From: JASFQI01 sp050115555 | GTDB taxonomy: Bacteria > Desulfobacterota > DSM-4660 > Desulfatiglandales > HGW-15 | Direction of reading: 5' to 3' | DNA: 7,630 nucleotides | Assembly (NCBI GenBank): GCA_050115555.1 | Contig: JASFQI010000236.1 | Location: forward strand, 1 to 7,630 | In this document: positions 1 through 5,628 of the stretch, in pieces | Layout: every line of letters begins with the position of its first letter | Position numbering within the stretch: position 1 is the stretch's first letter | Made by a program: the position numbers and the translations under genes | The notes under the pieces: model-generated | Told to the model about the DNA's origin: nothing | Databases searched by the model: none | The model's input: only the letters and a program-made list of their open reading frames with translations

Positions 1-618
1 CAGCCGACTATCAAGCAGAATCCCGATCCGGTCCGACATGGCCAGGGCTTCTTTCAGATCATGGGTCACGCTGATGGTCGGAATGCCGAACTCTCTTTGT
101 GTGCTTCGAATGAAGCGGGCGGTTTCCATCTTCAGGTTGCGGTCCAGGTTCGCAAACGGTTCGTCCAGAAGGAGGACCGCCGGGTTGACGACCATGGCCC
201 GGGCGATGGCCACCCGCTGCTTCTGCCCGGCCGAGAGCTGTGCCGGGTACTGCCCGCTTTTCTCCGTGAGATGGAAGTAATCGAGCATGCGATCCACCCG
301 GCGGCGGATTTCGGCCTTGGGTAGACGCCTGGATTTCAGGCCGAATCCCACATTGTCTCTCACCGTCATGCTCGGAAACAGGACATAGTCCTGGTAGACC
401 AGAATGACCGGGTTCCTCCTTGAAAGAGGCCCGGAAAACACCACCTCCCCAGAGTCGGGCTTTTCCAATCGTGCAATGATTTTCAGGAGCGTGGTCTTGC
501 CCACCCCGGAAGGCCCGATAATGGAGACGAGCTCCCTGGGGCCGACATCAAAGCTGATGTCGTCAAGCACCTTGCCGGCCTTGAACCCCTTGCTTATGTG
601 ACGGAGCCTAAGATCCAT
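1..618 (-). CDS. ABC transporter ATP-binding protein, 3' end beyond the window
   Basis: This is the cytoplasmic ATPase of an ABC transporter, very likely an importer. I read 206 residues from the ATG at 618 to the window edge. Visible motifs are Walker A GPSGVGKT (35-42), Q-loop YQD (75-77), signature LSAGQ (128-132, usual form LSGGQ), Walker B VLLLDEP (148-154) and the H-switch His in SVTHD (186). The order and spacing match the PotA/TauB/YnjD-type importer ATPases. About 206 residues already covers the full nucleotide-binding domain, so the missing part may be short or may be a C-terminal regulatory domain. The start overlaps the end of the kinase gene by 25 nt, with a weak GGCGGA upstream, which suggests translational coupling. 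The permease and binding protein are not visible and should lie to the left. The transported substrate cannot be inferred from this subunit. Confidence 0.95.
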   Translation of the reverse strand, partial: MDLRLRHISKGFKAGKVLDDISFDVGPRELVSIIGPSGVGKTTLLKIIARLEKPDSGEVVFSGPLSRRNPVILVYQDYVLFPSMTVRDNVGFGLKSRRLPKAEIRRRVDRMLDYFHLTEKSGQYPAQLSAGQKQRVAIARAMVVNPAVLLLDEPFANLDRNLKMETARFIRSTQREFGIPTISVTHDLKEALAMSDRIGILLDSRL

Positions 619-1568
619 GGAATATCCGCCATGTATTGCGTGATCTTGGCAAAGGTGTCCGGGTTCCGGATGGGCCGATCGGTCTGCGTGTACTCGTAAT
701 AGGCCATGAAGCACCAGGACAGAGCCCTCAAGAGGATGGTCTTTTCCAGAACCCGGGCCTTTTCGGTCAGCTCATCCATGTCGAGATCCAGGCAAGCCTC
801 TTGCCGATAGAGGTCGAGAAAGCGCGTTTTGTTCTCCGGGCTGAGGACGGTCTCGCTCTTCCAGAGGGTGGTGGTGGGAACGAGGAAGTGCCCGAGATCC
901 TGATACCGGCAGGAAACCACCGCCTTTTCCCAGTCCACGAGAAAGGCCCCCTCGTCGCTGATCAGGAAATTGCCTGAGTTGACCTCGGTGTTCACGAGAC
1001 AGAGGGTCTCCTCTTCAAAAAGCGTCCATGTCTCCTTGGCCAGCTGTTGCACGGATTCGAAATAGGACCGGATCTGGTCCCGCTCTCTTCGCAGGGGATG
1101 GTTTGGATACCGTTCGATGAGACCTCGACATTCCCGGGCAATATCCATGACCGGATCCGGTTGGACCACGAGGCCTTCCGGTACGGGAGTGGTGTGCACC
1201 CGGGCAAAAATGGAGGCCGCCCGGTCGAGGTCCCGATCGTACCTCAATGCACGCCCCGGCAGATACTCCATGAGCAGGACCCCTCCGCCGAGCGACGCCG
1301 ATTCCGGATCGCAGGCAAAAGGCCGCGGCGTGACGCCCGACTCTTCCAGGGCCTGAAGGACCCGGTACTCATAGGCAATCTGCTGTTCCCCGAGGCCGAG
1401 CTGGCTGCCGTGATTGATTCGAAGGACAAAGCGGGATTTTCCGCTTGTGACGAGGTAATTTTCATTGTACTCGCCGGCGGCCAGAAAAGAAACCGCTTCG
1501 ACATCATCGACCCAGTTCCTGGCTTTCAGAAACCGGGTGATTTTCTCGGCCATTCCCTCATGCGCCAT
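594..1568 (-). CDS. APH/choline-kinase-fold phosphotransferase with variant catalytic loop
   Basis: A protein-kinase-like small-molecule phosphotransferase of the APH/choline kinase superfamily, predicted cytoplasmic. Residues are numbered from the longer ATG at 1607 (337 aa). Visible parts are the nucleotide loop LAAGEYNENYLV (42-53), VLRI with Arg63 at the usual Lys position, the hinge LLMEYLPGRAL (111-121), the catalytic loop NTEVNSGNFL (206-215) and the metal-binding VDWEKA (Asp225). The usual loop is HGDxxxxN. Here H-G-D is replaced by N-T-E, while the metal-ligand Asn213 and Asp225 are kept. I chose the ATG at 1568 (324 aa) because GAGGG lies 5 nt upstream. The ATG at 1607 has GGGAGG, but 13 nt away. 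The gene lies between a DUF547 gene and an overlapping ABC ATPase, so its substrate may be the imported compound (inference). Aminoglycoside resistance is not implied. Confidence 0.85.
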   Translation of the reverse strand: MAHEGMAEKITRFLKARNWVDDVEAVSFLAAGEYNENYLVTSGKSRFVLRINHGSQLGLGEQQIAYEYRVLQALEESGVTPRPFACDPESASLGGGVLLMEYLPGRALRYDRDLDRAASIFARVHTTPVPEGLVVQPDPVMDIARECRGLIERYPNHPLRRERDQIRSYFESVQQLAKETWTLFEEETLCLVNTEVNSGNFLISDEGAFLVDWEKAVVSCRYQDLGHFLVPTTTLWKSETVLSPENKTRFLDLYRQEACLDLDMDELTEKARVLEKTILLRALSWCFMAYYEYTQTDRPIRNPDTFAKITQYMADIPWILGSVT

Positions 1569-1652
1569 AGTCGCCCTCGAAACGGCTGACGCCTCGCAGG
1601 AAGGCATCGCCCGCGTCGATCCTCCCTGTCATTGCATACGACCTTTGCAACC

Positions 1653-2492
1653 TCACTCAGCGTCGAACCCCTCAGGCTCGTTCAAGGCCCAATCGTAGCG
1701 ATGGTCATCGATGTCTCGAAAGCTCTGGAGCCTGAGTTTGAGATCCGGGCGGGCGTACTGCAGGAGGTGGTCGATGACTCCGGCCTCGGATCCGCCGAAA
1801 TCCTCCTCAAACCATACGTAGATGGAAGAAACCACCAGATCGCCGTTCTCGATGCTCACGCCCCGCGGATGGTTGATGTACTCCCTGGCACCCTTTTCCA
1901 GAAGGGTTTCCGTGTTCTCTTCCGTGTAGGGGACGGCCTGAAGGTTGGGACACCCCAGGGAGGCACAGTTCACGGTGTAATGAATACGCGGGTCCCGCCA
2001 AATGGGCCGCAGAATGCGGTGCTCGATGTCGTTCAGGCTGATCTCCCGGCCCTCGACGGCAACCAGCTTCTTGTCCCACGGCCCGAAGGAGAATAGCCCG
2101 GGGGAGATATCGATGTCCTTGATGGATTCCACCGGGTAGTGCTCCAGCACGACTTGAATTGTGAGGGCGTTGTAAAGGTTGATCCAGAAGGGAAGCTGAG
2201 TCTCTCGAGACAGGCGGCTGACCTGGGTTCGTGTAAGGGCGGTCAGGTAGCCTTCGAGACGATCGCGGTCATCGGCCGTCACCGCCCGATAATCGACCCG
2301 ATGGATCGTTGAGCGCGTGATCAGATAGCGATCCAGAAATGCGGCCCACGGACGGTGGTCCACGGTCTTCGTGGAGGCCGGGTCGTGCTTCGTCCAGGCC
2401 TCCCAGAGCTCGGCCCTCGGGGCTGCCAGGACCGCAGACGAAAGGGTCAACCCAAGAAGGGTCAGCCCCACGCGACGCCCCACGTTTCCCAT
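1653..2492 (-). CDS. DUF547 domain protein with signal peptide
   Basis: A probable secreted or periplasmic protein of the DUF547 family, molecular function unknown. Residues are numbered from an ATG at 2582 (309 aa). Met31 (coordinate 2492) begins an ideal signal peptide: a basic MGNVGRR, the hydrophobic VGLTLLGLTLSSAV, then cleavage after VLA (53). Family landmarks follow: FWINLYNALTI (132-142), DIEH (185-188), HYTVNCASLGCPNL (201-214, with His201, Cys206 and Cys211), and VSSIYVWFEEDFGG (251-264). I prefer the 2492 start because the 2582 start would put about 35 extra residues before the hydrophobic core, and that stretch has looser codon use. However, the 2582 ATG is 3 nt after the upstream stop and has GGGGTG before it, so it remains possible. 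A GTG at 2516 would also keep the signal peptide. The His and Cys residues could be catalytic or bind metal, but this is inference. Confidence 0.88.
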   Translation of the reverse strand: MGNVGRRVGLTLLGLTLSSAVLAAPRAELWEAWTKHDPASTKTVDHRPWAAFLDRYLITRSTIHRVDYRAVTADDRDRLEGYLTALTRTQVSRLSRETQLPFWINLYNALTIQVVLEHYPVESIKDIDISPGLFSFGPWDKKLVAVEGREISLNDIEHRILRPIWRDPRIHYTVNCASLGCPNLQAVPYTEENTETLLEKGAREYINHPRGVSIENGDLVVSSIYVWFEEDFGGSEAGVIDHLLQYARPDLKLRLQSFRDIDDHRYDWALNEPEGFDAE

Positions 2493-2585
2493 CCACCGCC
2501 GCAGATTCGTCCTCACGCATTCGGCGTTTCGATCGTATGGACTGGCCGCGCACCGGGCCTCTTGAGGAATGTACTCGGGCATGGC

Positions 2586-4037
2586 TTACACCCCGCAGGC
2601 TCGACCCTTGAAGTTGAAAAAGAACTTCAAGGCCTTCTGCATGGCCTCCGAAAAGATCTTGGGTTCCAGAACCTTTCCCACCACCCGTTTGTTGATCTCG
2701 GCCAGGGTGGGATACGGGTGAATGGCTCCAGCCAGTGTGGTCAGCTTTGCGCCGCTGTTCAATGCGGCCACCCATTCCGACAGGAGCTCCCCGGCATGGG
2801 GACCCAGGATTTGTACCCCTAGGGGTTTTTCCTTGATGTCCAGAAGGAGCTTGATGCGGCCCAAGTCCTCGTTCTGCGCCAGGCTGCGGTCGTTTTGGGA
2901 AAACGGCTCGATAAAGATCCGTGTCTCCACCCCTTTGGCTGCAGCCCGCTTCTCATTCAGGCCGATGGAGGCCAGCTCCGGCTCGGTGTACGTGCACCAG
3001 GGCATCAGGGTATCGTCCGCCTTGCGCGGCACGTGGAAGACCGCATTGGAGACCACGATCCCTCCTTCAAATCCCGCCGCATGTGTGAACTGGTTCATGC
3101 CGGTGACATCCCCGGCGGCGTATATATGTTTCTGCGTGGTGCGCATCCTCGAGTCCACGGCGATCCCCTTGGGGGTGAAGTCGATTCCGGCGTTCTCCAG
3201 GCTCAAGCCGGAAACGTTGGCCTCGCGGCCAAGGGCCACCAGGAGCTGCTCCGCACGGAGGGTCTGGTCCAAGCCGTCCGCATCCGTGAGCAAGACCTCT
3301 TTGGTCTGTCCGAGATCCCTGACTCCCTTGACCCCGGCCTTCAGGTGAAAGCGGACCCCCTCGGCCTCCAGCCTGGCCTGTAGCAGATCCGCCAGATCGT
3401 GGTCTTCCTTGGACAGGATCTGGCCGCTGCGCTGGACCACCTGGACCTCGGTCCCCAGTCGGGCAAAGGCCTGGGCCATCTCGCAGGCGATGGGTCCGGC
3501 CCCGAGCACGATCATGGAGCCCGGAAGCGCCTCCAGGGAGAAAATGTCCTTGTTGGTGAGGTACGTGGTGGTATCCAGGCCGGGGATGCGCGGGGCGGAT
3601 GGAGAGGAGCCCGTGGCCAGGACCCAGGTCCTTGCCGAGAGGCTCTCGCCGTCCATGCGGACGGAATGGTCGTCTATAAACTCGGCCTGTCCGAAAGCCA
3701 CCCTGGCTCCGAGCTTGCAGAATCGCTCCACTGAATCGTGGGCCTGGATCTTTTGAATGACCTGCTGAATCCGCTCTGCAATGGGCTTGAAGTCCACGCT
3801 GGGGATCCTCACCGCGGGGAGACCGAAGGTCTCCAGTTTCTTGAGCTGGTGATAGACCTGAGCGGTTCGAATCAGGGTCTTGCTGGGAACGCAGCCGTAG
3901 TGGAGGCAATCGCCGCCCAGAGCGGGTTCCTTTTCAATCAGGAGGGTCTTGGCTCCGAGCTGAGCGCTGCCGGCCGTGACCGTCAACCCGGCCGCTCCCC
4001 CTCCGATGACCCCGATGTCGTAGTCGTATTTGGTCAT
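2586..4037 (-). CDS. MerA/Lpd-like FAD-dependent NAD(P)-disulfide oxidoreductase
   Basis: A class I pyridine nucleotide-disulfide oxidoreductase of 483 aa, cytoplasmic. In order it shows the FAD Rossmann motif GVIGGGAAG (9-17), redox-active disulfide GGDCLHYGCVPSK (Cys44, Cys49), ATGSSP (141-146), NAD(P) motif GAGPIACE (179-186), second FAD motif IYAAGDV (305-311) and the C-terminal dimerisation domain (about 345-470). The last domain carries HPYPTLAE (440-447), where the catalytic His of Lpd and glutathione reductase is replaced by Tyr442. There is no N-terminal metal-binding HMA domain and no C-terminal Cys-Cys pair; the protein ends in R-A-C-G-V. A mercuric reductase label would therefore be misleading, and the real disulfide or electron-accepting substrate is unknown. 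The start is the ATG at 4037 with AGGGAG 6 nt upstream. It lies 28 nt after the VTT gene. From memory, this reductase type is often adjacent or fused to TVP38 proteins, which fits this layout. Confidence 0.93.
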   Translation of the reverse strand: MTKYDYDIGVIGGGAAGLTVTAGSAQLGAKTLLIEKEPALGGDCLHYGCVPSKTLIRTAQVYHQLKKLETFGLPAVRIPSVDFKPIAERIQQVIQKIQAHDSVERFCKLGARVAFGQAEFIDDHSVRMDGESLSARTWVLATGSSPSAPRIPGLDTTTYLTNKDIFSLEALPGSMIVLGAGPIACEMAQAFARLGTEVQVVQRSGQILSKEDHDLADLLQARLEAEGVRFHLKAGVKGVRDLGQTKEVLLTDADGLDQTLRAEQLLVALGREANVSGLSLENAGIDFTPKGIAVDSRMRTTQKHIYAAGDVTGMNQFTHAAGFEGGIVVSNAVFHVPRKADDTLMPWCTYTEPELASIGLNEKRAAAKGVETRIFIEPFSQNDRSLAQNEDLGRIKLLLDIKEKPLGVQILGPHAGELLSEWVAALNSGAKLTTLAGAIHPYPTLAEINKRVVGKVLEPKIFSEAMQKALKFFFNFKGRACGV

Positions 4038-4065
4038 AACTGGCTCCCTGGACGCGATGACCCGT

Positions 4066-4779
4066 TCATCCGTTCGGATCCACCGCCCCCATTCCGGTCT
4101 TGCGACGATACAGGTTGACCCCTTTCTTCGCGATCAATGGAAAGAGCCCCAGGACGACAAAGGAGAGAATCAGGGTAGGGGAAAGGATGTCCCCAAGGGC
4201 CGTGATCTGCCCTAACTCGTTTCCAGCGTTGATGTATACGGCGGTCCCGGGGAGCATACCCAGCTGGGAGACCCAGTAAAAACGCAGCAGGGGCATGCGC
4301 GTCAACCCCATGACCAGGTTGATGGCAAAGAAGGGGATGATGGGGATCAGCCGAAGGGTGAAGAGATAAAAGGCCCCTTCCCTCTCAATGCCCCGGTTCA
4401 CCTTGGCCAGCCGGTCCTTGAACCGGACCTGGACCCAGTCCTGGAAGAGATACCTTGCCAGGAAGCAGGCCAGGGTAGCTCCGATGGAGCTTGCGAAAGA
4501 GACCACAATCAATCCGGTCAAAAAGCCGAACAGGGCCCCCCCGGCAAGGGTCATAACGGCCGCCCCGGGCAGGTTCAAGGCCACTACCAGGACGTAGACC
4601 AGAAAATAGGCCCCCGGCACGGCTACGGGGTGGGCCTGAAAAAGGGTCTGGAAACCAGCCCTGGACTCCTTGAGGTAGGAGAGGGTCAGGTAGCGGTTCA
4701 GGTCCAGCGCAAAAAAAAGGATCACAAGGATCCCTATGCCCAGAACCAGGGCGATTTTTTTCACGGAAAGCTTTTGCAT
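4066..4779 (-). CDS. TVP38/TMEM64 family (VTT domain) inner-membrane protein
   Basis: An integral membrane protein of the TVP38/TMEM64 (DedA-superfamily, VTT) group, 237 aa. Residues are numbered from the ATG at 4779. One helix lies at about 8-27. The VTT core follows, with a hydrophobic re-entrant-like stretch NLPGAAVMTLAGGALFGF (69-86), a helix through about 110, the family signature RLIPIIPF (143-150), GLTRMPLLRFYWVSQLGMLPG (158-178) and NAGNEL (184-189), and a last helix at about 199-218. A basic tail follows (KKGVNLYRRK). I chose this ATG because AGGA sits 7 nt upstream. The reading frame extends to a TTG at 4833, but the added 18 residues are polar and lack a ribosome site. VTT proteins are implicated in lipid scrambling and membrane transport, with substrates mostly undefined. 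First gene of the leftward operon. Confidence 0.92.
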   Translation of the reverse strand: MQKLSVKKIALVLGIGILVILFFALDLNRYLTLSYLKESRAGFQTLFQAHPVAVPGAYFLVYVLVVALNLPGAAVMTLAGGALFGFLTGLIVVSFASSIGATLACFLARYLFQDWVQVRFKDRLAKVNRGIEREGAFYLFTLRLIPIIPFFAINLVMGLTRMPLLRFYWVSQLGMLPGTAVYINAGNELGQITALGDILSPTLILSFVVLGLFPLIAKKGVNLYRRKTGMGAVDPNG

Positions 4780-4819
4780 GAACGGATCCTGCTCCGAAAC
4801 TCGGACCCACAAGGATGCT

Positions 4820-4845
4820 GCGGGTGAATTCAAATACCCACCCGC
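4820..4845 (-). promoter_or_regulatory. Leader hairpin of the leftward operon
   Basis: A perfect 7-bp stem, GCGGGTG (4820-4826) with CACCCGC (4839-4845), closes a 12-nt loop in the 5' leader of the VTT gene, about 40 nt before its ATG. No T-run follows on the minus strand, so it is not a simple terminator. It could protect mRNA or affect translation, but this is inference. Confidence 0.4.
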
Positions 4846-4865
4846 CCTACGAACAATACTAAAAT

Positions 4866-4893
4866 AATATAGTTATCGCGATATGGCATGCAA
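4866..4893 (-). promoter_or_regulatory. Candidate sigma70 promoter of the leftward operon
   Basis: On the minus strand, TTGCAT (4893-4888) is followed after 16 nt by TATATT (4871-4866). An 18-nt spacer to TATTAT (4869-4864) is also possible. The -10 matches 5 of 6 consensus bases and the -35 only 3 of 6, so any promoter would be weak or activated. It would start transcription near 4857, about 80 nt before the VTT gene. The spacer contains the palindrome TATCGCGATA. Confidence 0.42.
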
Positions 4894-4909
4894 GTGCCTT
4901 TCGTACGAA
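4874..4909. promoter_or_regulatory. Two perfect 10-bp palindromes, candidate operators
   Basis: TATCGCGATA (4874-4883) lies between the putative -35 and -10 of the operon promoter. TTCGTACGAA (4900-4909) lies just upstream of the -35. Their centres are 26 bp apart. A short inverted repeat GGCA/TGCC (4885-4898) lies between them. Their placement fits regulator binding at the promoter. The two sequences differ, so they need not bind the same protein. Confidence 0.35.
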
Positions 4910-5100
4910 TCGCCGTTCTTTCGCAAACGCGGTTCGAGGAGCTGCTGCTTCCAGTGGACCCATTGATCGATGCCCAGCTGCTGACGGCGGGGAAACCTCC
5001 CAACGTGCCGAAATCTCGGGAAAGACCGCCCTGCTATGGGGATGATCCCTTCCTCAGACAAAATCCGCACGAACATCGCGACGAATCATGAATCATTGAA
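4910..5100. other. Intergenic stretch without a convincing gene
   Basis: Two overlapping short open frames exist (4888-5091 plus, 4873-5076 minus, both 67 codons), but neither has a ribosome binding site or a family I recognise. The plus frame would begin inside the candidate promoter. A small tandem repeat of GAATCAT occurs at 5083-5096. The sequence could be a relic of a degraded gene. Confidence 0.4.
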
Positions 5101-5132
5101 TCTCCCCACAGCAAGCCTGAGGAATCCCAAAT
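5101..5132. repeat. Decayed copy of the REP-like sequence at 7520
   Basis: The first 16 bases here, from TCTCCCC to CAGCAAGC, match 7520-7535 with one difference (A for G at 5108). The second half has lost its pairing (CTGAGG instead of TGCGGGG), and ATCCCAA corresponds loosely to ATTCCAA. This copy therefore no longer forms the hairpin. The two copies are in the same orientation on either side of the insertion sequence. Confidence 0.45.
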
Positions 5133-5175
5133 GATAATTAAGTCGCAAAAAGCCCGTGATTTAGAGATTTGCCTC

Positions 5176-5187
5176 TAGCGATCGCTA
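5176..5187. repeat. Perfect 12-bp palindrome
   Basis: TAGCGATCGCTA is a perfect palindrome containing GCGATCGC. It lies just before the hairpin cluster. CTCTA (5173-5177) can also pair with TAGAG (5162-5166). Its role is unknown. Confidence 0.5.
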
Positions 5188-5188
5188 A

Positions 5189-5364
5189 CCCTGCAGTCCC
5201 GCTGAAAGCGGGACAGGGAATGCGCAAGGGGAGCATTTTCACAGAATGGCGCAAGAGGGGCGTCAGCCCCCGGAGGTTGTAGCGAACCTCTTGAAGAGCG
5301 AACGAGAGAAGGTGCAAAGGAATGCACGATTTGCTGCTCAGGGAACAGGGAAAGAGTTCTTTCC
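5189..5364. repeat. Cluster of five hairpins, possible structured RNA or palindromic element
   Basis: Five consecutive stem-loops are visible. (1) GTCCCGCT/AGCGGGAC (5196-5203, 5207-5214) with loop GAA, extended by CCCT/AGGG across a 3-nt bulge. (2) GGGGC/GCCCC (5257-5261, 5266-5270). (3) GAGGTT/AACCTC (5273-5278, 5285-5290). (4) GTGCA/TGCAC (5312-5316, 5323-5327). (5) GGAAAG/CTTTCC (5349-5354, 5359-5364). Internal direct repeats also occur: GCGCAAGGGG (5222) and GCGCAAGAGGGG (5249). The only reading frame, on the minus strand, needs a TTG start and looks spurious. It could be a non-coding RNA gene, a MITE-like element or a compound REP. I recognise no named RNA family. Confidence 0.42.
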
Positions 5365-5485
5365 AAAAACGACCAACTTAAAATCCTCCCACCACAGCCA
5401 CTGCTTCAATTAAACCAAATTTATTTGACTGCGCAGGATCATTTTGAAGACCCCCAATAAAGGCCTTCCAGGTACCGCTCTAGCT
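5365..5485. other. AT-rich intergenic stretch left of the insertion sequence
   Basis: I see no gene or clear regulatory site. A TTGACT occurs near 5427 but has no well-placed -10. Confidence 0.4.
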
Positions 5486-5504
5486 TAGTGTCTGTCCGAG
5501 AATG
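5486..5504 (+). repeat. Left terminal inverted repeat of the IS
   Basis: It matches the complement of the right end at 15 of 19 bases. Unlike the right end it has lost self-complementarity (TCTG and AATGAA where the right end has CCCAT and ATGGG), so it no longer forms a hairpin. Confidence 0.65.
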
Positions 5505-5530
5505 AAATAAGTAAGGATATCAATAAAAAA

Positions 5531-5628
5531 GCGCATTTCGAAGTGGACAAATCCTTCTTTCAGGTGTTATAACAAAAGTGCAACCAATTGAAATAACACT
5601 GAAAAGAAAGGCTCTCTTCGAAATGCAC
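5531..5628 (+). promoter_or_regulatory. Long inverted repeat covering the transposase start
   Basis: The left arm 5531-5570 and right arm 5593-5628 are imperfect reverse complements around a 22-nt loop. GCATTTCGAAG (5533-5543) pairs perfectly with CTTCGAAATGC (5616-5626), TTCTTT pairs with AAAGAA, and TGTTAT (5565-5570) pairs with ATAACA (5593-5598). The right arm contains the ATG at 5623 and the AAAGG before it, and the loop contains the GTG at 5578. A transcript entering from outside the element would fold these signals into the stem. The transposases of IS10 and IS50 are known to be shielded this way from read-through transcription. Applying this here is inference. Confidence 0.6.

Noticed and set aside
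594..1568. Aminoglycoside resistance gene
   Set aside because: Only the superfamily fold is shared. The catalytic loop is divergent and the operon context points to metabolism or transport.
2586..4037. Calling the oxidoreductase mercuric reductase or dihydrolipoamide dehydrogenase
   Set aside because: It lacks the HMA domain and C-terminal Cys pair of MerA and the catalytic His of Lpd, and there are no mer genes or 2-oxoacid dehydrogenase genes nearby.
4066..4833. TTG start at 4833 for the VTT gene
   Set aside because: The ATG at 4779 has AGGA 7 nt upstream and places the first helix near the N-terminus; the extension lies in the leader and overlaps part of its hairpin.
4873..5091. Overlapping 67-codon frames on both strands (4888-5091 plus, 4873-5076 minus)
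   Set aside because: Neither has a Shine-Dalgarno sequence or a family I can recognise, and the plus frame starts within the candidate promoter. A gene remnant cannot be excluded.
5083..5102. Tandem GAATCAT repeats as a CRISPR-like or iteron array
   Set aside because: There are only two full 7-bp units with no spacers; this is too short to support either call.
5175..5366. 63-codon minus-strand frame over the hairpin cluster
   Set aside because: It needs a TTG start, has no ribosome site, and its low-complexity reading follows the palindromes.
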